The position numbers were made by a program, and so were the translations under genes. Below are positions 38,948 through 46,565 of a DNA stretch of 64,000 bases, piece after piece. The stretch is from Ctenosaura bakeri (lineage: Eukaryota; Chordata; Lepidosauria; Squamata; Iguanidae): NCBI GenBank assembly GCA_948474755.1, contig CAOLHI010000416.1:434001-498000 (forward strand). The letters are read 5' to 3'. Each line of letters begins with the position of its first letter. The stretch's first letter is position 1. The notes beneath the pieces were generated by a model, which saw only the letters and a list, made by a program, of their open reading frames with translations, was not told the DNA's origin and did not search any database.

Positions 38948-39110
38948 ACTATTGGTCCATCTGGCTCAGGAGAATCTACACTAAATGGCAGTGGCTCTCC
39001 AAGGTTTCAGACAGGGTTCTTTTAGAGCTGTATCTGGAGACTGAAGGGATTAAACCTGGAAATTTGTGTGCAAAGTAAGTACTCTACTGGTCAGTTGCAT
39101 CCCTTCCACA
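38948..39110 (-). repeat. tRNA-derived SINE (tRNA-Ala-like head), minus
   Basis: It contains tattggtccatctggctcag, ggcagtggctctccaaggtt and ggattaaacctgg. It is the same family and orientation as 8118-8312. Confidence 0.65.
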
Positions 39111-39209
39111 AAGCAAGAAGTAGATCCACAGATGAAGTGTCACATAGGTCTCCTCCAGACTGCCCCCTACTTCTGAGAAATGTCAAGACAATCTCTCTTT
39201 CAGAATGTT

Positions 39210-39430
39210 ACAGCTTGTAAATACCCTGAAGGCACTGGATCCTGTCTGATCTAGGAAGCGAAGCAGGGTCAGACCTGGTCAGTACTTGGATGGGGGAACT
39301 ACCAAGAAGTACCAGGGGCTGTAGGCTGCATTTCAGAGGAAAGCAATTGCAAACCACTTCAAGTATTCCTTACCTTAGAAAACCCTATGAAATTCGTCAG
39401 ATTGCCATGAGGTGATAAGTGATACACACA
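39210..39430 (+). repeat. 5S rRNA-derived SINE, second copy
   Basis: The head has gtctgatctaggaagcgaag, cagggtcagacctggtcagt and tacttggatggggg, clearly 5S rRNA internal-control-region sequence. The tail cttagaaaaccctatgaaat matches the copy at 26545. The orientation is the same as that copy. Confidence 0.85.
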
Positions 39431-39774
39431 CAAACACACAGTGCCCTAAATCCTATTATTAGCCCTTACTAAAGCAGAGTCATTTAGGTTAACTCACCAT
39501 TCAACAATTGATTAAATGTCCCAACTTTAGTTGGGACTAACTAGCAGAGCCATTGTTTGCATCCAGTCATCCCCTAAATATATCAGTGTTTTGGCCCTGT
39601 TTTGTTGCTGGTTGTAGCACTATCCCCAATCTACACATTTCTTTTCAAGCCGTTTTTTTCTCCTTTGAGGTGTGGTTTGGCTGTGGTTTCTCAACATCCT
39701 GGTCATGAACTCAACACCTCTGTCCATATTCTATCCTCACACATTAGTTCTGTTCTCAGTTAGATTTGATTTAA

Positions 39775-39795
39775 CATGTATATATATACAGTTGA

Positions 39796-39839
<44 letters not shown>

Positions 39840-39843
39840 TTTG

Positions 39844-39883
<40 letters not shown>
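39775..39883. repeat. Long (TA)n tracts, imperfectly duplicated
   Basis: Two long TA runs are separated by acagtttgatt, a spacer that also occurs just upstream as acagttgattt. The block is about 110 bp and could extrude cruciforms. Confidence 0.95.
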
Positions 39884-39885
<2 letters not shown>

Positions 39886-40487
39886 TTATACCACTTCAGC
39901 ACTATAAGTCTAAAAGAAGAGGAGAGAAATAATCAACTGGGTAACCAGAAATATTGTGAGGAAAGGAAGGTCAGCTGAAAATCTCTGTGGCAGAGGTCTC
40001 ACACCCATTGGAAACATCATCAACAGAACTGCCACAAAATACAGTAGGAGGAACCGAGACAGGGATACAAATATGTGACATTTATCTCAGCCTGTATGGG
40101 GAACTCCCAGAACAGAAAAAAGAAACCACCCTCCAGTGGAAATAGAAAATTGCAGTTAGTACCAGAAATTCATGAGAAAAATAGTGGGACTGGAGGAAAA
40201 CTGTATAGATCTCAGAAGACAAACAAACAAACAATAAGTATAACTAAAATTCCTGCCAAATCCAGTGGCTTTTGGCCAGTCTGGAAGAGCCTTCCATAAC
40301 GCATTTGTTCTGCTTTCCAAGATTGCTGGCAGCAGTGTGTAGCAGTGCTGCCCATGGAGGACCCAAACGAAAATTTATCTATGGTGCACCAAGTAGCTCT
40401 AGCAAATGTTAATAAACATGTTATTTTTTAAAAAAGAGGAGATAAGAGATTTGCTCTCAGTTTTACTTGTAAAGTAAGTAAGTAATA
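39884..40487. other. Non-coding stretch immediately upstream of the DIRS element
   Basis: AT-rich DNA without a recognised gene or repeat. A short AAGT-type repeat (aaagtaagtaagtaata) abuts the DIRS left end at 40488. Confidence 0.5.
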
Positions 40488-40664
40488 GTTCTTCTTCGTG
40501 GTCTCTGTGCCTTCATACACTAGGAGCTTTAGCGCCTGCGCGGTAGCGTTCGGAAACTTCTAGAGCTTGTTCGCTTGGCGGGAACCCCTCCCCCACGCCG
40601 GTACTGCGCATGCTCCTCCCGCCGAGCAACGGTCTCTCCTCAGTTCTTTCTCGTCCGCCGTCGC
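40488..40664 (+). repeat. DIRS left inverted terminal repeat
   Basis: It runs from gttcttcttcgtggtctctg through the GC-rich core (ggagctttagcgcctgcgcg, cggtactgcgcatgctcc) to ctcagttct...cgtccgccgtcg. The right repeat is its inverse complement. It probably contains the element's promoter, since ORF1 begins about 150 bp further on. That is inference; no TATA box is seen. Confidence 0.9.
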
Positions 40665-40817
40665 GTACGGAAGGTTCTTCGGTTTGTTCCTCTGACTTTT
40701 GTGCTTGGCTTGCTGTTTCACGGTTTTACGGACTTTTGGACTGTCTCTGACCTCTCTTTCGGACTCCCCATTCGGTTTTTGGTGATTTCGGATCTTCCCA
40801 GTTTGGCGTTTCGTCTT

Positions 40818-43265
40818 ATGTCCGCGCTCTTCAAAAAGTGCGTGTCCTGCGGGCGCAAAGTTGCCCTCAACGACGGCCACAAGGAGTGTCTCTTCTGTTT
40901 GGGTGAGTCCCACAACACTCGGACTTGCCCAATTTGCCGGGGTTTTACTCCCCAAACTCTCCGCAACCGGTCCGCGAGACTTAAGTCTTATTGTTGGGAA
41001 CAGTCTCTGCGGGCGATAGACGAGACCTCCACTTCCAAAATGGCCGACAAGAAGACGACCACGCCATCGACGGTATCGGCGGCTGCCGTTCCGTCCACCT
41101 CGTCGGTATCGGGCTCGGTACCGGCGAGAACGCCGATCTCGGCGTTACCGAGGATCCCGAAGCTGTCGGCGGCTGCCAAGTCAGCGAAAGGATCCTCGAC
41201 GGCGAGGAAGGCTGAGGCTCCCCTGAAGGAGACGCCTGTTAAGAAGCGCCCTGCTCCGGATGGAGACAAGGGCAAGGAGAAGGAGAAGAAGAAGAAGGAG
41301 AAGAAGCGCTCCCCGGCTGGGGACGTTCAACCTCCTACTCCTCCTCCTACCCAGCAGCCTTCCAAAGGGCGAGGCGAGTCCGTCGATCTCTCGGACGATG
41401 AGATCGAGGACGTTCCCCAACAGCGCCCGGACTCGCCTGTGGCAGACCCTCCAACCCTGGTGGAGGAGCACCACCGCCCTTCTAGCCGTCGCAGGTCGGC
41501 CGACCTGCAGCAGAGAGAGCCCTCTGCTTCTCCGGAGCGGCGTTCGACCTCGTTCAGGTCCCGGTCCCGCTCTTCGGAGCGTCCGGTGGCCTCGCCGCCT
41601 CCTAGGGAGACTAGAGAGGAACAACCTCGCTCGTCTGTCTCCAGATACACCTCGGCGTCCTACGTGGCCAGGTACGCGAGGGAATCTGAATGGAGAGAGC
41701 GCCCGGCCTCTTATCGGTCACATTCGCCATCGTACCGGGATCGGTACCATCGTGACCCGAGTCGCTGGGAGACCTTCCGGAGGTCCCGGTCACCTCGTCG
41801 ACAGCGCGAATCGCGCTCGCCTAGAGGGGACGAGGCTCGGTACCGTCGCCACCGAAGCCGATCTCCGTCGGACCGCCGCTCCTTCAGCCGCTCTCCCTCT
41901 CCTCGATACCATAGGGCGAGGGAGCCTTCAGCTCGATATCGGGCGATATCGCCACCTCCTAGGGTCTCGGCAACGGCGACGCGCCCTACGGAGTCGGTGG
42001 TGACTGAGCGGGCTAAGACAACGTCAGCCTGCCAGACTACCCCTGTCACCACTAAGAAGGTGAAGTCCGTGGTCAGCCAGCCCAAGCGTGACGCTGCCAC
42101 TACCACCGTCCCGGCTGCGGAGAAGCCTAGGAAGGCAACACCTGTGGCTACTGCGAAGGAGCCGGAAAGCGAGCGGCGAGAGGACTCACCGAGCTCGGAG
42201 TCGTACGACTCGAGTGCGGAGTCAGAGGTGTCTGAGGCGGCCTCCCAGGAGTCTCCTCCGCTGGGGTTCGGGGATCCGATCCCAGATTCTGCTCCAGAGG
42301 ACGTCCACCAGTTCTCTGCTATGCTGCTCCGCATGGCCACTACTCTTGGCCTTAAGATCGCCGATGCGGAGCCGGAGGACGACGATCCAGTCTTCTCCGT
42401 CTTTGAGGGGAAGCAACCTGCCACGGCCCCGCTGCCTCTCCTGCCCCGGATATCCAGACTGGTGAAGGCCGCCTGGGATAGGCCGGCCTCGGCGCAGCCG
42501 ATACCGCAGCGGTTGGAACACCTCTACAGGGTGCAGAAGGATAACGCCGGTTATCTCTTCAATCACCCTGCATCGAACTCTGTGGTGGTCGAGTCGGCAC
42601 AGACGAAAGGCTCCGGCAGGCAGCACACCACCCCACCGGATAAAGAGGGCAGGAAGTTGGACGCCTATGCAAGGAGGTTCTATTCCGCCGCCTCCTTGCA
42701 GATCAGGCTGTCCAACACTCAGGCATGCCTCGCGGCATACCTGAAAAAGGTGCTCGATCGCCTTCAACCGGCGATGGAGGCGGTACCGGAGGACATCCGC
42801 CAAGCCTCCTCGGTGATATTCAATGAGGCCATCTCCATCGCTCGGCAGCAGATGGCCTCCTCCCGGCACGCAGTAGAGATTGCCTCCCGGGTCATGGCGG
42901 GATCCATCGGCCTGCGCCGCCATGCTTGGCTGCGGCCGGCCGACATCCAGGAGGACACCAGAAGGAGGATCGAAGATCTCCCCTTCGACGGTGAGGGCCT
43001 ATTCAACTCGTCCACCGACGAAGCGTTGGACAATCTCGTGAAGGCGAGGTTAACCGCCAAGAAGATCGGGCTACAGCCGGCCACGCAAGCCCGCAGGACC
43101 TCCACCTTCCGCCCATCCTGGCGACGATCTTCCACTTCGTCGTTCCAGCGTTCGGCCCAGTCTGGACAGTCGAGACCGTCCTCCGGCTTGTCGGCCAGAC
43201 GCACAGTTAGACGACGCCCGGCTTTGTCCAAGAAGTCCTCCTCCAAGACAAAGTCTCGGTTTTGA
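40818..43265 (+). CDS. DIRS ORF1: Gag-like protein with zinc-binding N-terminus and SR-rich region
   Basis: I start it at ATG 40818, giving 815 residues. The frame is open further upstream, but only from a TTG at 40575 within the terminal repeat. The N-terminus has C8-x2-C11, H21, C24-x2-C27, H32, C37-x2-C40, a likely zinc-binding module. A Lys-rich stretch (residues about 148-163) could be a nuclear signal. Residues about 235-375 are dense in Arg-Ser dipeptides (RSRSPRR, RSRSPSDRRSFSRSP), like SR splicing proteins. Residues about 500-750 form the helical domain typical of vertebrate DIRS Gag (RRHAWLRPADIQEDTRR, DLPFDGEGLF). The same domain is thought to have been co-opted in LAP2alpha. The tail is basic and Ser-rich. 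The expected role is RNA packaging and nuclear delivery. It overlaps the open ORF2 frame from 43054 and ends at TGA 43263-43265. Confidence 0.88.
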   Translation: MSALFKKCVSCGRKVALNDGHKECLFCLGESHNTRTCPICRGFTPQTLRNRSARLKSYCWEQSLRAIDETSTSKMADKKTTTPSTVSAAAVPSTSSVSGSVPARTPISALPRIPKLSAAAKSAKGSSTARKAEAPLKETPVKKRPAPDGDKGKEKEKKKKEKKRSPAGDVQPPTPPPTQQPSKGRGESVDLSDDEIEDVPQQRPDSPVADPPTLVEEHHRPSSRRRSADLQQREPSASPERRSTSFRSRSRSSERPVASPPPRETREEQPRSSVSRYTSASYVARYARESEWRERPASYRSHSPSYRDRYHRDPSRWETFRRSRSPRRQRESRSPRGDEARYRRHRSRSPSDRRSFSRSPSPRYHRAREPSARYRAISPPPRVSATATRPTESVVTERAKTTSACQTTPVTTKKVKSVVSQPKRDAATTTVPAAEKPRKATPVATAKEPESERREDSPSSESYDSSAESEVSEAASQESPPLGFGDPIPDSAPEDVHQFSAMLLRMATTLGLKIADAEPEDDDPVFSVFEGKQPATAPLPLLPRISRLVKAAWDRPASAQPIPQRLEHLYRVQKDNAGYLFNHPASNSVVVESAQTKGSGRQHTTPPDKEGRKLDAYARRFYSAASLQIRLSNTQACLAAYLKKVLDRLQPAMEAVPEDIRQASSVIFNEAISIARQQMASSRHAVEIASRVMAGSIGLRRHAWLRPADIQEDTRRRIEDLPFDGEGLFNSSTDEALDNLVKARLTAKKIGLQPATQARRTSTFRPSWRRSSTSSFQRSAQSGQSRPSSGLSARRTVRRRPALSKKSSSKTKSRF

Positions 43266-45180
43266 CGTGCCTGGCAGGACCTACCAATACCCACTCTTCA
43301 GCCTACCATCTGCGCTCGGAGACCGACCGACTCTAGCTCGACACCTCGCGGAGTGGCAACATGTCACTACGGACTCTTGGGTGCTTTCCATCGTCCGTCT
43401 TGGCTACGCCATCGAGTTTCACGATATTCCGCCTCGAGGCGCTTACTACTCCACCCCGTCGAGTCCGGCCCTCCTGGAAGAGATCCAGTCCCTCCTCCAG
43501 AAAGGGGCGATCGAGCGGCTCCCGCAAGAAGCCAAGACCACCGGCTTCTTCTCCAGGTACTTCACGGTACCGAAAGCCGACGGCACCCTCCGGCCGATCC
43601 TAGACCTCAGAGGGGTGAACTACTACATCCGCCCCAAGAGGTTCAAGATGGTCACGATACCGTCGATCCTGCCCTTCCTACATCGAGGGGACTGGTTCGC
43701 CTCCATCGATCTCCGAGACGCATACTTCCACATCGCCATTCGCCCGCAGCACAGACGGTACCTCCGCTTCGCAGTCGACGATATCTGCTACCAGTACAAG
43801 GTGCTGCTGTTCGGACTCTCGACTGCCCCAAGGGTCTTCACCAAGTGCATGGCCCCGGTGGTATCCTTCCTGCGGACGAAGGGCGCTTCCGTCTTCCCTT
43901 ACCTCGACGATTGGCTGTTGGTGGCGTCCTGCAAACAGAGACTTTACCACGACGTCCACATGACGTTGTCACTCCTGACCCGCCTTGGTCTACGGGTGAA
44001 TCCGAAGAAGTCCCACCTCGAGCCGGCGAGGATCTTGGACTTCATCGGGGCGACGCTCGACTCGACCTCCGCCAGGGCGTACCTACCAGAGTCTCGAGCC
44101 CAAACCCTGATCCGGGCCGCCGCTCACGCTCGTACGGCCCCGACGTTATCTGCGAGAAGCGTCCAGCAGCTCTTGGGCTACATGGCTGCGACGACCGCTG
44201 TGACATATCTCGCCAGGCTGAGAGCAAGACCTCTTCAACACTGGTTCGTCCGCATATTCGACCCCCTGCGAGACGAACAGACACTCCGACTGCAGCTGCC
44301 GGAAGACGTCCGCTCATCCCTCCGATGGTGGCAGTCGCGACGCAACCTGATGTCAGGGATGCCTTTCCAACAGCCGACACCGAAGGTGACGGTAACGACC
44401 GACGCCTCCCTCTATGGATGGGGTGCCCACTGCGGCGATCTCAGAGTCCGCGACAGATGGACCGACGACGAGACCGCTCTCCATATCAACGCGCTGGAGC
44501 TGCTCGCCGTCTGGAAAGCCCTACGGGCGTTCCGCCACACCGTGGCGGGGCGCACGGTCCTGATTCTGACGGACAACACCACCGCCGTCTGCTACATCAA
44601 CAGACAAGGTGGGACTCATTCCACGACCCTGCTCCACATCGCGCTCGACCTGTGGGAATGGTGCATTCGCCTGCACACGCATCCCGTGGCGGTTCACCTG
44701 GCCGGGCAGGAGAACACCACGGCATACGCCCTCAGCAGGGACACCTCATCCCATCACGAGTGGTCCCTCTCCGGAGAGGCATTCAGACTGATTCGAGACC
44801 GCTGGGGCGAACCATCCATCGACCTCTTCGCGACCAGGGAAAACGCGAAGTGTCGCCGATTCTGCTCCAGAGCAGGCCACGATCGCGCCTCCATCAGGGA
44901 CGCTTTCCAGTTTCCGTGGACCAGGGAACTCCTCTACGCGTTCCCGCCGTTCCCGCTGCTTGGCCGGACGATATCGAAGATCCTCGCCGACCGAGCCGAC
45001 GCGATCCTGGTAGCCCCATACTGGCCGAGGCAACATTGGTTCGCACCCCTGCTACAAGCTGCACGAGACGACCTGCTCCGGCTGCCACCGACACCGGACC
45101 TGCTCTCCCACTCCGGCGGCCGAGTCCTCCATCCGGACCTGCCACGCCTGGCCCTCCGTGCCTGGAGGATATCGCACTAG
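43054..45180 (+). CDS. DIRS ORF2: reverse transcriptase, RNase H and methyltransferase-like domain
   Basis: The frame is open from just after a TAA at 43051 to TAG 45178-45180. RT motifs appear in order: RYFTVPKADGTLRP, SIDLRDAYFH (Asp codon at 43708), LLFGLSTAPRVF and YLDD (43900-43911). RNase H follows: TTDASLYGWG (Asp 44401), NALELL (Glu 44497) and LTDN (Asp 44572). It then has VHLAGQENTTAYALSRD, where the family normally has Asp and this copy has Tyr (codon 44725). The C-terminus, SIDLFATRENAKCRRF and LYAFPPFPLLGR (about 44812-44965), matches the DAM-like methyltransferase region known in DIRS Pol. There is no ATG before 43648, which lies inside the RT. Expression therefore probably needs +1 frameshifting from ORF1 in the 43054-43265 overlap. 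A non-AUG start is the alternative. Confidence 0.92.
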   Translation, partial: PPRRSGYSRPRKPAGPPPSAHPGDDLPLRRSSVRPSLDSRDRPPACRPDAQLDDARLCPRSPPPRQSLGFDVPGRTYQYPLFSLPSALGDRPTLARHLAEWQHVTTDSWVLSIVRLGYAIEFHDIPPRGAYYSTPSSPALLEEIQSLLQKGAIERLPQEAKTTGFFSRYFTVPKADGTLRPILDLRGVNYYIRPKRFKMVTIPSILPFLHRGDWFASIDLRDAYFHIAIRPQHRRYLRFAVDDICYQYKVLLFGLSTAPRVFTKCMAPVVSFLRTKGASVFPYLDDWLLVASCKQRLYHDVHMTLSLLTRLGLRVNPKKSHLEPARILDFIGATLDSTSARAYLPESRAQTLIRAAAHARTAPTLSARSVQQLLGYMAATTAVTYLARLRARPLQHWFVRIFDPLRDEQTLRLQLPEDVRSSLRWWQSRRNLMSGMPFQQPTPKVTVTTDASLYGWGAHCGDLRVRDRWTDDETALHINALELLAVWKALRAFRHTVAGRTVLILTDNTTAVCYINRQGGTHSTTLLHIALDLWEWCIRLHTHPVAVHLAGQENTTAYALSRDTSSHHEWSLSGEAFRLIRDRWGEPSIDLFATRENAKCRRFCSRAGHDRASIRDAFQFPWTRELLYAFPPFPLLGRTISKILADRADAILVAPYWPRQHWFAPLLQAARDDLLRLPPTPDLLSHSGGRVLHPDLPRLALRAWRISH

Positions 45181-46193
45181 ACGATCCCGTGCTCGGTACC
45201 GTCCTCGTCGCGGCCAGGAAGGAATCCACCCGTCGCAACTATCAATATAAATGGCGACGCTTCCTGACCTTCGCTAACGAGAGGAGTGAGCCGGTATCGC
45301 CCGTGGGGCTCTCTACCGTCCTGCACTTCCTCCTGCACCTCCGGCAACAGGGCCTGGCGTTTCCATCCCTGAAGGTGTATCTCTCCGCGATCGTGGCATA
45401 CCAACCACCACGATCTGCTGCCTCGGCCTTCTTCAGGAACGATACCGTTAAGCGGTTTCTGAAAGGACTTCATCATCTCTACCCGCCGGTATCGCCGCCG
45501 CTACCGCCGTGGTCCCTCTCGCTGGTGCTCTCGCAGCTGACAAAGCCGCCCTTCGAGCCGATGGCGACCTCGGATGACGGGCTCCTGACCATGAAAACTG
45601 CCTTCCTGGTAGCGGTGACCTCAGCGAGGCGAGCGGGTGAGATCACAGCTCTTCGATCCGATGAGCCCTTCACGGTCTTCCACAGAGACAAGGTGGTCCT
45701 GAGACCTGACATCTCGTTCCTGCCTAAGATGGTGTCCAGTTTCCATCTCAACCAGGACATCATCCTGCCTGCCTTCTTCCCGAATCCGACGACACCGTTG
45801 GAGCGGTCCCTCCACTCCCTGGACGTGCGTCGGGCCTTGGCCTTCTACAAGGACAGGACTGCTTCCTTCCGACAGACGCCGCATCTCTGCGTTTGCTATG
45901 GGCGACGTCGGAAGGGCCTCAAAGTGTCCACCCAGCGCTTCTCCAAGTGGGTGGTACGGACTATTGAACTGGCGTATGAGCTCGCGAGGAAGCCTCCGCC
46001 AGTCCTGCTTCGAGCCCACTCCACCAGAGCTGTGGCTACTTCTGCGGCCCTCCTGCGAGGAGTTGACCTGCATGAACTCTGCCGTGTGGCGACCTGGTCC
46101 CAACCATCGACCTTCGTGCGCCACTACAGGCTCGACTGCCGGTCGCGCAGAGATGCCCGGTTTGGACGTGAGGTGCTGGCTTCCGTGCTGTAG
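44325..46193 (+). CDS. DIRS ORF3: tyrosine recombinase (integrase)
   Basis: The catalytic domain lies at about 45195-46150. It has a SAM-like N-terminal part (ESTRRNYQYKWRRFLTF...HLRQQGLAFPSLKVYLSAI) and the tyrosine recombinase residues. These are Arg in SARRAGEI (codon 45630), His and Arg of AHSTRA (46017, 46026) and the nucleophile Tyr in TFVRHYRLD (46125). It should join the circular DNA intermediate to the genome at a GTT core. The frame is the ORF1 frame and is open from 43266, straight after the ORF1 TGA. The first ATG is 44325, which I give as the start (622 residues); several further ATGs follow before the domain. The first 280 or so codons overlap ORF2 in another frame and resemble no known protein, so the real start may be nearer the domain. 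The RT stop at 45178 overlaps this frame. Confidence 0.9.
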   Translation: MVAVATQPDVRDAFPTADTEGDGNDRRLPLWMGCPLRRSQSPRQMDRRRDRSPYQRAGAARRLESPTGVPPHRGGAHGPDSDGQHHRRLLHQQTRWDSFHDPAPHRARPVGMVHSPAHASRGGSPGRAGEHHGIRPQQGHLIPSRVVPLRRGIQTDSRPLGRTIHRPLRDQGKREVSPILLQSRPRSRLHQGRFPVSVDQGTPLRVPAVPAAWPDDIEDPRRPSRRDPGSPILAEATLVRTPATSCTRRPAPAATDTGPALPLRRPSPPSGPATPGPPCLEDIALDDPVLGTVLVAARKESTRRNYQYKWRRFLTFANERSEPVSPVGLSTVLHFLLHLRQQGLAFPSLKVYLSAIVAYQPPRSAASAFFRNDTVKRFLKGLHHLYPPVSPPLPPWSLSLVLSQLTKPPFEPMATSDDGLLTMKTAFLVAVTSARRAGEITALRSDEPFTVFHRDKVVLRPDISFLPKMVSSFHLNQDIILPAFFPNPTTPLERSLHSLDVRRALAFYKDRTASFRQTPHLCVCYGRRRKGLKVSTQRFSKWVVRTIELAYELARKPPPVLLRAHSTRAVATSAALLRGVDLHELCRVATWSQPSTFVRHYRLDCRSRRDARFGREVLASVL

Positions 46194-46229
46194 GACCTGA
46201 CCCGCCATCCGACCGGTAAGCTACACAGT

Positions 46230-46326
46230 CTCCTAGTGTATGAAGGCACAGAGACCACGAAGAAGAAGAACAGGTTGCTTACCTGTAACTGTGGTTCTTC
46301 GAGTGGTCATCTGTGCCATCATACAC
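46230..46326 (+). repeat. DIRS internal complementary region
   Basis: The first half (46230-46271) is the inverse complement of the left terminus starting at 40488. The second half (about 46269-46326) is the inverse complement of the right terminus 46508-46565. The halves meet at gaacaggtt, the junction expected in the circular intermediate. The first half has one CTT unit more than the genomic left end; otherwise the match is perfect by eye. It begins about 37 bp after the ORF3 stop and serves as template to restore both ends. Confidence 0.92.
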
Positions 46327-46369
46327 ACCCGCCCTTCCTCCCCTCTTTCTCAGGTCCCTGTAGGTTCTA

Positions 46370-46565
46370 CGGCGGACGACAGAACTGAGGAGAGACCGTT
46401 GCTCGGCGGGAGGAGCATGCGCAGTACCGGCGTGGGGGAGGGGTTCCCGCCAAGCGAACAAGCTCTAGAAGTTTCCAAACGCTACCGCGCAGGCGCTAAA
46501 GCTCCTAGTGTATGATGGCACAGATGACCACTCGAAGAACCACAGTTACAGGTAAGCAACCTGTT
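46370..46565 (-). repeat. DIRS right inverted terminal repeat with extension
   Basis: From cggcggacgac...agaactgaggag to ctcgaagaac it is the inverse of the left repeat. A 22-bp extension (cacagttacaggtaagcaac and onward to ctgtt) is not in the left repeat but is copied in the internal complementary region. The shared core differs from the left repeat at one base (gcgttcgg/gcgtttgg in left-repeat sense). Confidence 0.9.

Larger units (their letters stand above)
40488..46565 (+). mobile_element. DIRS-type tyrosine-recombinase retrotransposon, apparently full length
   Basis: This 6,078-bp GC-rich unit shows the DIRS order: inverted terminal repeats, Gag-like ORF1, RT/RNase H/methyltransferase-like ORF2, tyrosine recombinase ORF3, internal complementary region, right terminal repeat. 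There is no long direct LTR, no protease and no DDE integrase; insertion is expected through the recombinase. GTT stands at both outer edges (40488-40490 and 46563-46565), with no further flanking duplication, as known for DIRS integration without target duplication. All three frames are free of internal stops. Left and right terminal repeats differ by one base over about 130 bp of their shared core, and the internal complementary region matches the ends almost perfectly. Both points suggest a young copy. The element is on the same strand as the exon at 50777. Confidence 0.93.

Noticed and set aside
40575..40817. Extending ORF1 upstream to 40575
   Set aside because: The upstream start is a TTG inside the terminal repeat. 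The first ATG in frame is 40818 and is directly followed by the zinc-binding motif.
41260..42003. 247-codon plus-strand frame inside ORF1, rich in Arg/Leu
   Set aside because: It is a shadow frame of GC-rich, repetitive SR-coding sequence with no domain; ORF1 explains the region.
41711..42923. Minus-strand frames of 233-237 codons in the DIRS element
   Set aside because: They are complements of ORF1 codons with no domain. DIRS elements are not known to code on that strand.
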